Below the pieces are notes generated by a model. The model searched no databases. It worked only from the letters and a program-made list of their open reading frames with translations, and was not told the DNA's origin. From Apostichopus japonicus (lineage: Eukaryota > Echinodermata > Holothuroidea > Aspidochirotida > Stichopodidae): a stretch of 64,000 nucleotides of DNA. Shown here piece after piece: positions 1 through 11,000 of this stretch (its first letter is position 1; each line of letters starts with the position of its first letter). The translations under genes and the position numbers were made by a program. The stretch is from assembly GCF_037975245.1 (NCBI RefSeq), contig NC_092578.1, forward strand, positions 10,456,359-10,520,358. Direction: 5' to 3'.

Positions 1-1464
1 ATAGTTTTTGTTAGAAGCAATTTGCTGGTCAAAAAGATGGATTTTGTTTGAGGGTTCAAGCAGCTTTGTAGTAGAGATATACCTAGGGATGTTCAGGCAA
101 ATTTTAATTGCATTGTTATTAATAATATTAAATGGAAAATTTGAGCGACTTTGGAGGCAGATACTTCCGTAGGTGATAATAGGTTTGATTTTAGTATTAT
201 TAATTTGGATGAGGATATGAGGTTGGAGACAGTTGATGGGTAATTAGTTAAGTACATAGGGGATGATCAGGTTTCGGAAGGACCAACCCTGGCGAGAACG
301 TTCATCAAGTAAATGACGAAAAAGACAAGTCAGCTACGTCTAATCCTGCTTATTCTATGTGTCTCAACTCTCATCAATGATGGCAACCATTCTCATTACA
401 TAGAAGTAAAACAGCCTCAATAACTTGGGATTCAAAGATAGATAAAATCTACATTTCTTGTAATTCACAATTAAATACTCATCTGTATAAAAACATCATC
501 TTATCCAAGCAGTGTCTGGGAGGAAGTGACTCAAAAAAGGACAATGGATCTCTACTTACCTGCTGTATGTTAATTTGATTATGGACGTACATAAATCTGT
601 AGCCTACGTCCATAACCAAGATTTTCGCATAAAAACTGAAATTTTGGTTTTAATTTTTGGGTGTTAATGTTTGGCACTAAAAGTCTGCTTTGGTTATTAT
701 TTTTAAGTTTAATCAGAAAAATTTAACTATTTAAAATGTAAAAACAATAAAATTTTGGTTATGGACGTACACAGCAAAATGACCATAACTTCCAAATGTA
801 TATCACGAAAAAGATAGAACATTATTTGTTTTACTAATGTAGAGCTAGTTATATTTTAATATAAAATTGGCAAAGCCATGTTGCATTGTTTAATTACCCA
901 TATTGCAATTTTCACATTTGGTCGGAAAATTAGCACACAAGATAATACCTACCTTCATACACAATTTTTCGAATGAAAAAATATTCTTCATAATATAGCT
1001 ACCTGTACAATAAAATATATATTTTTAGCTGTAATTGGATATCGTGTGTGGCGAGGGGAAGGGAGGGGAGGGGGGGGGGCTCGTTGCAAAATGATAGGAT
1101 AATATATAAGACGCAGTTGGCTGATATGAATTTGAGAATTCCCGTCAATTACAGATTAAAGGCAATTTTCGTCCAATATACAAGTTTTGCAAACCAATGT
1201 CATTGTGGGGGGGGGGGCGAGTGGAGGGGCAAGATATATGACTTGTGGCACCTGCCCCTCCCCGCTAAGAAAACTCATTCACATAACACTGTCGAAAAAA
1301 TTTCATACCATATTCTATCCAACACGAAGCAAATCTATTCTGGGGGAAATTATTTCATTTTATTTTAGTCTATTTTTATTTTACTATGTTTTAGTCTATC
1401 TCGTTTAAGTCTAATTTAGTCTATTATATAACATGTTTAACTTCTCAAATTAATTCTCATTATA
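1..1464. other. Intergenic, no gene recognised
   Basis: I see no coding exon here. The stretch is AT-rich with isolated G-runs near 1070 and 1208. The short open frames cross G homopolymers and show no protein family signature. A 12-base motif, TTATGGACGTAC, occurs in direct orientation near 579 and 764 and its near-complement near 605, described separately. Confidence 0.6.
579..615. repeat. Short inverted repeat, TTATGGACGTA arms
   Basis: TTATGGACGTA at 579-589 is mirrored by TACGTCCATAA at 605-615, leaving a 15-base loop. A further direct copy of the motif, within GGTTATGGACGTACA, lies near 762-775. Three copies in about 200 bases suggest the decayed termini of a small inverted-repeat element. 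No target duplication was identified. Confidence 0.5.
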
Positions 1465-1742
1465 TTGAGAGCATATGACGATGTCGTGCAGTATTTTTGC
1501 ATGTACAAGGCAAAGCCCACAAAGCGTGGCAACGCCATCAGCATACCAAAGAAAAGAATTTTTGGAAAGTATATGCGTGTCCGGCCACTGGAAGATCCAA
1601 ACAAGGAAAAGGACATTCTGAATAAATCAAGAGTGTACGTGGATATCGAGCAGTGTTTTGTATTGAGCGTTGCTAATAATATGTCAACACTGTATATTAA
1701 ATATGATACCACGCTGACCTGAAAAATAGAATAGGTTGGAAG
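1465..1742 (+). repeat. Detached copy of the ~340 bp tandem repeat unit
   Basis: The stretch around AATAAATCAAGAGTGTACG (from 1621) and the following CTGACCTG/AATAGA segment match the repeat units that begin again at about 4925 (AATAAATCGAGGGCG, 4988) and at 5328 and 5668. The copy stops at 1742, exactly where the CAGGGCGTCAATCC transposon terminus begins, and the unit resumes after the matching terminus at 4924. It is therefore probably one repeat unit split by the insertion. The 85-codon open frame at 1465-1722 is not recognised as a protein family. Confidence 0.6.
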
Positions 1743-2240
1743 CAGGGCGTCAATCCGATTTGAAACGTGGGGGGGGGGGGGACGTAATCGATTCGAGTAT
1801 TCCGGCCGTAAGTACTATCTAAGCGGAGCGCCACCATCGGTTGGCGCGCAGCGTACCAAGAAAATTTCAGATATGAATACCTGCCAGATCGCTGGAGATG
1901 GCACTTGTCAGGCAGGGTAGCAGCCATCTAGTTGCGTGATTTCGGGAGAAAAAGACAAATTCGTGACTCAGGATATCTGCAATAAAGTTCATGCGGCCTT
2001 CATTTTTGGTGGAATATGATTCCAATTGACATGAACATTAGAACCCAGTGCAAGTTGACAAATGATGTGGCGAAGTGGAACCCCAGCCCCATTTTGCCTA
2101 TGTTTCAGCATAAAATACCCCTCATTTGTTCGAACCCATGACAACTAACAATCTGTGAATAAATTAACTTCGAAATGGGCACATTATATTGCACCAAGTC
2201 GGTAAAGGAATGACCCCAGGGCCTCAGATATAGGCCATAG

Positions 2241-2607
2241 CAGGGGCGGGCAACCTTTTTGAATGAATGGGCCAGATTTTAGGTATGAAAGATTGACAGG
2301 GCCGCACCTAACCAACGACCTGCTGTTGATTTCAAACCGTTGCTTCCGAGGACGTTCAAGCAATAGGTGTGTGTACTAATCTGTATTCACAAAAACATAA
2401 TGTCAATGTAGTCCAATTGATAATTAATGGTGATAATAGACCTACCTGACAGCATCATTAGTGCAGATAAATTCTAAGCAGCTAGTTCGTTTTTTGTGAT
2501 GATGTAAAATAGATTGATTTTTTTCTTTTCCTTGAGACATCTCACGGGCCGCAAAAAATCACTGGCCGGCCGCATGTGGCCCGCGGGCCGTAGGTTGCCC
2601 ACCCCTC
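2241..2607. mobile_element. Non-autonomous hAT element (MITE), 367 bp
   Basis: The ends are CAGGGGCGGGCAACC (2241-2255) and GGTTGCCCACCCCTC (2593-2607), close inverted copies of each other. The CAGGGGTGGGCAACC-type terminus and the GGCCGC-rich subterminal region are typical of a widespread hAT family. Eight-base flanks GGCCATAG (2233-2240) and GCCTATAG (2608-2615) match at 6 of 8 positions, as expected of an aged hAT target-site duplication. There is no coding capacity. It lies inside the larger element at 1743-4924. Confidence 0.75.
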
Positions 2608-3199
2608 GCCTATAGGAACGCTGTCCGATGTTGGACATAATGTCCCGGACATATAGGCGAAGGAAGCTATCCGCCGCGACTGCGTGTATGTGAGTTTCTC
2701 GACTTGCCGTCCTGAGAGTCATACCACAAAATGGTGCATTTCCTCATACGCCATTATTAATAATTTAAATAACTAACTAAGTAGGCACAGCCCAGATCCG
2801 AGTTCGTATATTGAGCTTAGCGCAAATTTGGCCAAAAGTCGTCATACGCCAGCATGTTAAACCACCAATGACTTTTAATGCCACCCGTGACACACTTCCA
2901 ATGGGACTGCGTCAGTTTAAATATTTTGCTAGGTCTACAAAAATACATTTCTATGAAATTTGAAACAAGGATGGCAAGACAAACCACTTTAAATATGTTT
3001 CAGGACCTCGCACAAGCGCATGTATCGTCAGACTTAGAATAGGTCTCATGTGAGTGGTGGCTAAAGTGATGAAGGCATCAAAATATATCAGTGGTTGTTC
3101 GTTGGAGTCCTCACGCAAGTTACCTCGGTTGCTAGGTGGATCTGCATCTGGTAATCGGATGAATTCTGGTCGGAGCGTACTATGTAACCACCGTGTACC

Positions 3200-4105
3200 C
3201 AGGAACGTAGCTAAGGCCTGATGATTGAGGGGGGGGGGGGTAGTGGCTGAAAATCCAACTGGATGGGTTTAAGACAGAAAATTCCGACTGCTGCTCTGTA
3301 CCCCCCCCCCCCCACCCTCGCGCTACTCGTCAACGATACGGTCAGTGTCAGTCAGACACCCAATCTTTCGTGACTGCACTTTTGTTCTGAACTTTTTTTC
3401 GATACATTTGTACCCACTGGCACTCATTTCACAAACTTATTAGCCCCCCCCCCCCCACCCCAACCAAATATTTTCCTGAAAATTCGGGCAATATGCTGAT
3501 AACTTTTCGGGCACCTACTGAAAGAAAGATTATTTGCAATGTGTTTTTCAGTGATTAAACTTATATAAATATTACCATTAATATTGTAACGACTTCCCCA
3601 ATAATTCAAACCAAATGGAAGGGTAATAAGACGGAAAATTATTGTATGTTATTTGCATGCGATGATGCATGTCTATATCATATGCACATTAACATGTGGA
3701 ACGTGCACGTATAGCGCGCGAAAAAATTGGGTTATATTTTTCGGGCAAGTCGTTACAACCCCCCCCCCCCCCCAAATCAAATTGGGCTCCTACGCCTATG
3801 ACGGTAGTTCTATTAGGCATTTTTTTTTTGGAGTATTCAAAATCATACGAAGTTTTGTACTGTGGAGTATAAGAATCGCGAGATACAATTTTTCAAAGTG
3901 GCAAGGAAAACGTGGTAAATATGACAGATTAAAGGTCAATTTTTAGGTCATGCACAATCACAGGAATAAATGAATAGGCCTAGATAAACTAGAGTGCGAC
4001 AGTCGGAAATTCCGACTCCAATTTTCCAACTATCGTCAGTTTTACCAAGTTTGGGGGTTAGACACCCCACACCCCCTCTATAGAGGGGGTGTAGCGACGT
4101 CCCTG
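3200..4105. mobile_element. Non-autonomous hAT element with perfect 8 bp target duplication, 906 bp
   Basis: The left end CAGGAACGTAGCTA (from 3200) and the complement of the right end, CAGGGACGTCGCTA (ending 4105), match at 12 of 14 positions. The element is flanked by identical CGTGTACC octamers at 3192-3199 and 4106-4113. An exact 8 bp duplication is the hallmark of hAT transposition and indicates a comparatively recent insertion. Inside are G- and C-homopolymer tracts near 3229, 3301, 3444 and 3760, and a copy of a second repeat family at about 3440-3800. There is no transposase. Confidence 0.85.
3440..3800. repeat. Repeat family X copy 1 (~360 bp, CGGGCAA-containing)
   Basis: This block runs from a C-tract through TTCGGGCAATATGCTG and ATTTTTCGGGCAAGTCGTTAC to GGGCTCCTACGCC. 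It is collinear, at high visible similarity, with 6415-6780. Both copies are bounded by C/G tracts and a GCGTAGGAG-type end. Here it sits inside the hAT element at 3200-4105, so it either inserted there or was carried along. No open frame is shared between the copies. Confidence 0.75.
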
Positions 4106-4335
4106 CGTGTACCCAATGTTCTCACTGTGGAGTAGACTCCGGTATCACTCAACAACAAGGTAAAATGGGATGCGCTGCCACGGAATATGCTCCCTATTTC
4201 ATTTCCCCAATATTAGGGAACGGGCACCGTCTTTGAAACACCATCTACAACTAAACAACAACTATGTACAAGCTTTGGCTCTAGCTATGAAGTGCTATCT
4301 AGTATGATATTGACGGAGCCCACTATAGTTTTCTA

Positions 4336-4770
4336 CTGGAATCGCCTGAAGATGCGGCGTCTGTAATTCAAGGAACCAACGAACTTCTCTGCTAACTCCT
4401 CAGGCTTCAACTGGGCTAGACGTTCGCGGTGAGTATGGCACACCATCACATGGTTCAGCCTCTGTTGAGTCATGGTGCTCCGTAGCCATGTCTTCAAACG
4501 CCTCAAAGCACTAAAAGATCTCTCGGCTTCCGTCGAACTGGCGGAGGAGACGAGGAGCAACCGCAAGAGAGTTTCGAATTCACCAAACATAGCCCGTACC
4601 GCTGGATTCATCGACTTGAATATTTATCTATACCCTTCAACCGACGACGACTGGAACTGGCCTCGAAAGAAAGACAGACTAAGCTTAAGATTGTCGGAGA
4701 GCTCAGGGTACCAACTCACGAGATCTGGTGGAATTCTCCATTCAGCAACATTGAGTGATATTCGATGATA
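4336..4770 (-). pseudogene. hAT transposase C-terminal dimerisation domain, broken
   Basis: Reading the minus strand, a segment of leucine-rich sequence is followed by the diagnostic hAT block: RLLLVSSASSTEAERSFSAL, RRLKTWLRSTMTQQRLNH, then a VCHTHRERL tail. This is the Dimer_Tnp_hAT region seen in ZMYM-like and related hAT transposases. The frame has an in-frame TAA at 4624-4626, with recognisable transposase sequence on both sides (PELSDNLKLSLSFFRGQF upstream). The BED zinc finger and the catalytic RNase-H-like domain are absent. Only about 140 bases separate the homologous part from the element's right terminus, so the element is internally deleted and the gene is dead. Confidence 0.88.
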
Positions 4771-4924
4771 TGAATCCTGAGATGTGTATGCCCTAACCAA
4801 ATAGACACTACTCTTTTTCAAATGTGTGTGTGGGGGGGGGGGGACATTTGATATTGTTTTCCCCACCCATCGAAATGTGGGGGGCGTGTCCCCCCGTCCC
4901 CCCACCCCTGGATTGACGCCCATG

Positions 4925-5900
4925 AAAGAGATGAAAATACATATTAATTTATATTATTTCCTAGAACTCTCATAAAAGAAACATTCTCAATAAATCGAGG
5001 GCGTATGTGGATGTCGAGCAGTGGTTTTTTACATGTTGAACCGAATGCTAACGCTATAATCAGCGAACCAAGGTATGTTATTTGAGAAAATTCTTCGTTT
5101 GGGAGGTTGCCCTATTATGTCAATCTCTAAAGGAAGACCCTGAATAAGAAGACCGGAAGTAAATCAATCAACGGCCTTGACAATGGCTTTCAGCGTTACT
5201 CACATGTCAATACTGTACAGTATATATAATATTTGTGGAAATGACAGCAAAGACAAGTTCTGAAGAGATGGGTGTATATTTCTTTTATATTATGTAATTT
5301 AAATTTCATTCTGAAAAAAACATTCTCAATAAATCAAGGGTGGATGTGAATGTCGAGCCTAGTGTTTACTTTGTACATGTTGAACAGATAAAGGTGAATG
5401 TTAACGCTAAGAGTGAACCAAGGTACGATATTTGAGAAAGTCTTCGGTTTTCGGGGCTTCGTTTTGGAGATTGCCCTTTTATGGCAATCTCTAAAAGGAA
5501 GACCCGGAAATAAATCAACCAACGGCCTTGACAATGGTATTCAGCGTTACTCCGGCATTTCAATACTGTAGAGTATATATAATACTACCCTGACCTGTTA
5601 AAATAGACAAGTACGGAAGAGATGAATGTACTTTATTCATATTATTTTATATAGCTATCATTAAGAGAATAAATCGAGGTTGTTTTTGGTTGTCGTGCAG
5701 TTTTAATACATCTGCAAAGACGATAAGTGACGCTATCGGAGTACCAAAGTAATATATCTGAGAAAGTCTTCGGTTTCCGGGTCTTCGTTTTAGAGATTGT
5801 CCTATTATGGCAATCTCTAATAGGAAGACCCGAAAAAGGAAGACCCGGAAGTAAATCAACCGAAGGCGTCGTGAATATATGTAGTGAAAGAGATATTTGA
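4925..5900. repeat. Tandem array of a ~340 bp repeat unit with internal hairpins
   Basis: The anchor AATAAATC(G/A)AGG recurs at 4988, 5328 and 5668, giving two successive periods of 340 bases. Each unit contains a GAGATTGCC...GGCAATCTC type stem, a GAAGACC(C)GGAA(G/A)TAAATCAAC segment and a CATTTCAATACTGTA/GTATATATAATA end. Sequence divergence between units is moderate. A further unit is at 1465-1742, split off by the transposon insertion. No protein is recognised in any frame. Confidence 0.75.
5776..5833. repeat. Perfectly nested hairpin in the third repeat unit
   Basis: The outer arms CCGGGTCTTC (5777-5786) and GAAGACCCGA (5824-5833) enclose inner arms AGAGATTG and CAATCTCT around a short TATTA-containing loop. 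Corresponding stems occur in the two preceding units (near 5100-5150 and 5460-5510). The stem shape is kept although individual bases differ, including one G-T tolerated pair. This fits either a foldback element core or a structured transcript. Confidence 0.65.
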
Positions 5901-6010
5901 GAAAGTTTTCGTTTTCCGGGTCTTCGTTTTGGAGGTCTTCTGTTTGGAGATTTCCAAGTCTCAAGTCTTCCTTCTTCGGTCTTCGTTTTGGAGTTCTTCC
6001 TTTTGGACCC
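5900..6010. repeat. TCTTCGTTTTGGAG short repeats
   Basis: Imperfect copies of TCTTCGTTTTGGAG and GGAGATTTCC/TCTTCC recur four or five times directly after the 340 bp array. The motif is the same as in the hairpin arms. This looks like local slippage of the hairpin arm rather than a separate element. Confidence 0.5.
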
Positions 6011-6199
6011 ACCGACAAGACATGTACATGTATAAAAACACTTGGAAGGAAAGTATGACACAACGACATTCTAACACGAAAATAACAAATAACATAGTTC
6101 AGCTCAATTTTAATCAATCGTCAATCCACATCTCAAGACTCATGTATCAAGCACATCCATTCTTTATTTTCGGCGTTAACATGTTTACAAAGTTTCCTA

Positions 6200-6415
6200 A
6201 TTTGACCATTTGAACTCAATGGACCTTTGACCTCAAGAAATAACAACACTGTTCTTGTATGTATCCACTACAGGGCATCCACATATAATGTATGGATTTT
6301 ATAGAAGCTTTACTGAAGTTATGGTGATTATGTTTCAGTATTCCACTGACCTTAAATGACCTTTTCTCTCCACCGTGAGAAAACAATAATTTCTTGTATT
6401 CATTGTGGTACTATC
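6200..6415. repeat. AGGTCA-rich dispersed repeat fragment
   Basis: GGACCTTTGACCTCAAG near 6221-6237 and TGACCTTAAATGACCTTTTC near 6347 carry inverted AGGTCA half-sites next to TTCTTGTATTCATTGTGG-type segments. The same arrangement recurs at 6780-7100, 18760-18970, 31290-31420, 52340-53740 and 58330-59170. I infer one dispersed family. No gene was seen. Confidence 0.5.
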
Positions 6416-6780
6416 CATAGGCGTAGGAGGCGGGGTGGGGAGCTGGGGGCTGTAGCCACCAACCAAAAATTTTCCTGAAAATTCGGGCAATATGCTGTGA
6501 ATTTTTCGGGCACCTACTGAAAGTTAAATAATTTGCAATGTGTTTTTCAATGGTTAAACTTATGCTATTATTATCATTATTATTGTAACCACTTCCCCAA
6601 TAATTATAAACAATATGGAAGGGTAGTAACACGGAAAATGATTGTATGTTATTGGCATGCGATGTAATAACCGATGTATGCCCTATATGTTATGCACAGT
6701 AACAGTTTGGTTATATTTTTCGGGCAAGTCGTTACAGCCCCCCCCCCCCCCCCCAAATCAAAGTGGGCTCCTACGCCAAT
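6415..6780. repeat. Repeat family X copy 2 (~365 bp)
   Basis: This block is collinear with 3440-3800. It starts at GGCGTAGGAG and ends at GCTCCTACGCC, so its termini are inverted copies of about 10 bases. It contains TTCGGGCAATATGCTGT and TTTTTCGGGCAAGTCGTTAC before a C-tract. A non-autonomous DNA transposon is the likeliest identity. No target duplication was confirmed. Confidence 0.7.
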
Positions 6781-7149
6781 GGTAATATCCACATACCAAG
6801 TACAACGTCATTCAAGATATGTTAGTGAAGGTCAATAGAGGTGAAAATTTGAAAAGGAAATCCACCTAAATTCTGCATTAGTATGATATGAACTAACAAT
6901 ATGAGTCCCATAGCCTACATGGGGTTGAAGGTTCTTGATCATTTTGGTATGTGCATATGCTGAAACTGCTGTTTTCATGTTTTTAACCTTTGACCCTATG
7001 ACATTTTAAGTCATGGCAGCACTATTTTCCATGTCAAGGCAAACTCCCACCAAGTTTGAAGTCCATTGACCTTATGACTAAGGAATTTTTTTGGTTTGGA
7101 AACATTTCTATGCAAACTTGACTGATATTGGCTACTTGTCTGCTAAGAA

Positions 7150-8043
7150 ATTATGTACCCTTAGTGATGTAATTGGGTACCTTATTGTTGAGTCTCAAGT
7201 CAGGTCCCACGGCATTCGAAGTCTCGAGTTGAGTCTTCACATTTGACATCTTAGTCCCTTCTTTGTGAGTCACACGGAGGCCTGGTTAAGTAGGTCCAGT
7301 TCCTGATTATCCAATTTGAGTTTATGTCCCCTAATTATGTAAGTCGGTCACTCCCAAGTTTCTCAAATAGAACTTAAAATATTATGTGAACAATTGGGCG
7401 CATACTTGTTTATTTTTAGTCAATGTTGCTAGTTATGATTAATGGTTCACTTGTGACAACTGAAATTTGATGGAACACACTCAATGACCTCTTTCCCAGG
7501 TGTCAAACACTGGATTGCTATGATGCTCAGTTCTCAGAGTTTATGTAATAAACAGAATACTTGCAAGATAAAATGGAATATATATTGCATGTTAAAATGT
7601 CTAACTGAACATTTTGACCAATGCATAATGATACAGTGGTTCTTAAAATTAGGCAACAATGCTGCTGGTTACTTGCTGAATCAAGAAAAGCCAAGTAAAA
7701 CAGTTGACAACCTGTGCTTTAATCATTAATCCACTTTACTGTTGTGTCATTATAGCCTACTATTGCACTGTCCTTATGTAATAGTTATAATTTGATTTTT
7801 ATGACTCCAGCAAGTTGTTTCAAGTCCAGATGTTAGGGCACAACTCAAGTCATCACAGCAAGAGACTAGTCAATAGGATCCACAATATGTTGAAACATGA
7901 GTCCAGTCGTCGACCCATACCAATCAGAGACATAAGTCAATTCAAGTCTTTTCATGCAAAGACTCGGAACAAGTCTAGAGTCCCTAAAATCTGGACTCGA
8001 GTTTGACTGGATTCAAGTCACTGACTTGAGTCATTACAACATA
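7150..8043. mobile_element. GACTT/AAGTC-rich MITE-like element
   Basis: Both ends carry dense GAGTCTCAAGTC / GACTCGAGT / GACTTGAGTC motifs. The left boundary TAGTGATGTAAT (near 7160) mirrors the right boundary ATTACAACATA (near 8033-8043). Elements with AAGTC-rich termini and TAGTGTTGTAATGAC ends are a common hAT-derived MITE type. The middle (7330-7800) is ordinary AT-rich DNA with an unrecognised 81-codon frame at 7484. No target duplication was verified. Confidence 0.5.
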
Positions 8044-11000
8044 GCTAAAACCTCTAACACAAATGTTCAGGAAACAAAATTATATTTCAACACATTTTTA
8101 TTGACAAACATAATAACTAACAATTAATCAACTGTACATACATATCAATAAAATGTTGATGTGATTATTTTTTTTTATAGAAATTCCTATACATGTATTT
8201 TACTGATTTTTGTACCCCTGAAGTGAGTCTTCAATGTTGCATCACAGTCAAAGCATTGTTTTTTATAAGAGCAGTCTACATCCACCCATTACAAGCAGTT
8301 ACACCACTTGGTTACCGACCAAAACGTGTGGCTCATGGTTACCTTTTGTGCCAACTAAGTGTTATCAATCTGAAAATGAGGAAGCAAGATGCTGAATTCA
8401 TGGTTCTGTAGTGACAAACAAGTTGTGGACTTACAGTGCTAGTAAAATGGAAAATCTCCACAAATTGACAATTGTGGTTAAGATGTCATTTTAATGTAAC
8501 TTGACAAGTAAACAAATATATATATATTGAACAAGATTTGTGTCTCTGAATACTTCTGATGATTTTCCCATGAGAAATATTAACAAATCTATCTTGATGG
8601 AAATTTTCACTGTTTTGTAAAATTTTACAATCTTAGTATACTGTAAAAATTACTTTCCACACATCCTTTCATATCTTACTTATTATGCAATTTCTGAACT
8701 TCAAATGAAACACAGAATATGCTTCTGCCAACAAAACTTTTTTCAAAATTTTTCCAATGTACTTTCCTTAAAGATTCTATATTATTTTAGACATTGATTG
8801 TAAAATACCAAATAAAATTAAGATTAGATGAGGTATGACCCAAGACGTACATCATAATTGGAGCATATGGAGATAACACAAAACAAAACAGTTTACTTAA
8901 AACTCTCAAGTTATATTCATCCTTAATATCAGACTGAATTTACGATATTTACAATATTAAGTAAAACTGGAATGATTACCACTACAGCATTAAATGCAAA
9001 TAAGCTAAACACTGAAAAACCATCACGTGATGAAACATAAACATAACTAGCACACACAAAGAAAAAGAAAATCTGGCAAGACAAGGCCTAGAAACTGTTA
9101 ACATTTACTCTCAAAGCAAACTCTACATGATCTAACATCCTACATGAATTTTGGAAACATTTTCAAGGTGAAATGACAAAGCCTCCTTCTTTATGACCAA
9201 ATTTACCCTAGATCACAAATCTTCAGTGAAAACCAATTAGCATCAGTATCTTGAAGTCTTGATCTAACTTGGAAATGTCCATTTCTGTCAGAACATTTAG
9301 TGTCATGTCAGTGCTGCTTATACAGAAGTTTCTGCATATATGCATACTTTCGTTTATCACACTTTTATCAAACATTTCACAATTTGTAACTAAACTGACC
9401 ATTTTCATCACTTTCAGTGATTTTTCAAGGCAGTCCATGTTACATGGATATTCTAGTGAAAGGAGTTTACTGTTCCATTAATCTGCTGTAACAATTGGGT
9501 GGAAATACATTCTGATATCATGTCTAATAGGAAAGATATGAACTATTAAACCATGCTTAAATTGCATGGATGTCTCTGGCAACAGCTGGGTGAGTGACAT
9601 CACCATGGCAATTGATCGATAAATTTTGCTATTTTCCCTATGACAATCAAACAGTTATGCCCAAATTATAAGATTTTTTACAAGAGCCTTGGAATTCTTC
9701 AACATGCATCAAAAAGTCACATTTCAAGGGCTCTGTTACAACCAACATGGAGAGGTAAGCTTCAGAAGGTAACCTGTTATAACATAGACCATCCACTGCA
9801 TTTCCTCAAGAGATAATCTGCATTGCAAAAACATGTAACCTTCAACAAGAACATAGTTAGGAACAGCTGGGGCTTTCAAATAGCAGTCTAGAATATTTGT
9901 TCTTTCCAATGGATGCTTCACTATCTGTGACCACCAACAATATTTTAAGAATTGAAAAATGCTACATACTTTTCTCTTTCCAAGTAACCTGAAATGCATA
10001 CTAAACCATGACTTTAAGTACACTAGTATGAACTAATAATCATGCACCTGTGCATTCTTCATTGTTAGTACAAATTTGAATCAGGTATAAGCATAATTAT
10101 GTTAATATGGATTTTCCATGTTAATTTAACAAGTATCTATACTGTCCTACATGTACATACACACCTTTTAAATGTCATGATACATGTGTTTCTATTTTTG
10201 TTTAAATTATAACCATGGTAAACCTATTAAAAATTTACACCACAAAAGATATTGGAAGCTAATAAAGCAAGACACAGGCTTTCATTTCCAATGATGTGGC
10301 ATTTTGCTGCAGTATTCATTTTGATTGCTTATTATGTCTTGTTGGAAATGTTTGCGTAGATCTAATTTTGATCTACATGGTGCATGAAGTTTAATTGAAG
10401 AAAGATACAGCCATAAATTTGACAGTACAGCCTACATGCTACTGGTGATTGCACATGTGAGTCTCCAAGTGTCATTTCCATGATCCTTCAATGCATCTTG
10501 TCAACATTCATTCTTCCATGAGCTCATATAGTTTGCTAGGACTGGCAACATTTCTATCACCTTTGTTAACATAACAATTTGCTGAGAAGCAATACATTAC
10601 TATTCCGTGACAGTTTTATGAGGATGTAAGTAGACAGATGGTTTGTCTGTACTGTTACAGTGCCTTGGTTGCAGATAAGTCAGCAAAGTAACTCTGTGCC
10701 AGTGAGTCATCAGCAGACATCCGAAGTGATGGATTACAAACTAAAAGTCGCTGAAAAAAAAATGGAAAAAAAGATTTGTGACATAAACCGAGTAGTAAAT
10801 GTTATACAGGAAGCACAGAATAGCAACAATATCAGTGATAAACTTCATCGTTTGCAACAAGATACTTGGTTAAGTGATCAAATTTTGGTAATCAGTGACA
10901 CAACTTTGCACAATTTCCAATAACTAGTTTAAGTGCAAGGATCTACCTGAACATAAGTTTAGAAGTAGTGCAACAAGGAATTAGCTTCAACTTGTGACAC

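Larger units (their letters stand above)
1743..4924 (-). mobile_element. Composite hAT-type DNA transposon, internally deleted, hosting nested insertions
   Basis: The left terminus CAGGGCGTCAATCC (1743-1756) is mirrored by GGATTGACGCCC (4910-4921), a perfect 12-base inverted match followed by ATG. Both ends are followed inward by long G-rich stretches. Near the right end a minus-strand pseudogene encodes the C-terminal dimerisation domain of a hAT transposase. Two smaller elements (2241-2607 and 3200-4105) sit inside. The sequences outside both termini resemble adjacent parts of the ~340 bp repeat unit found intact at 5.3-5.9 kb, which supports insertion into that repeat. No clean 8 bp duplication is visible. 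TTGGAAG on the left and ATGAAAG on the right may be its decayed remains. Confidence 0.65.

Noticed and set aside
5642-6117. Overlapping minus-strand frames of 139 and 156 codons
   Set aside because: They cross the 340 bp repeat and the TCTTCGTTTTGGAG slippage region. Their Arg/Lys/Pro-rich composition follows from GAAGACC repeats.
9736-10023. Minus-strand 95-codon frame containing CRLSLEEMQ, considered as the missing CDK5 C-terminal exon
   Set aside because: The resemblance to RISAEEAL covers only a few residues. The preceding conserved LL.CNP..Q block and the following HPYF are absent, and no suitable acceptor precedes it.
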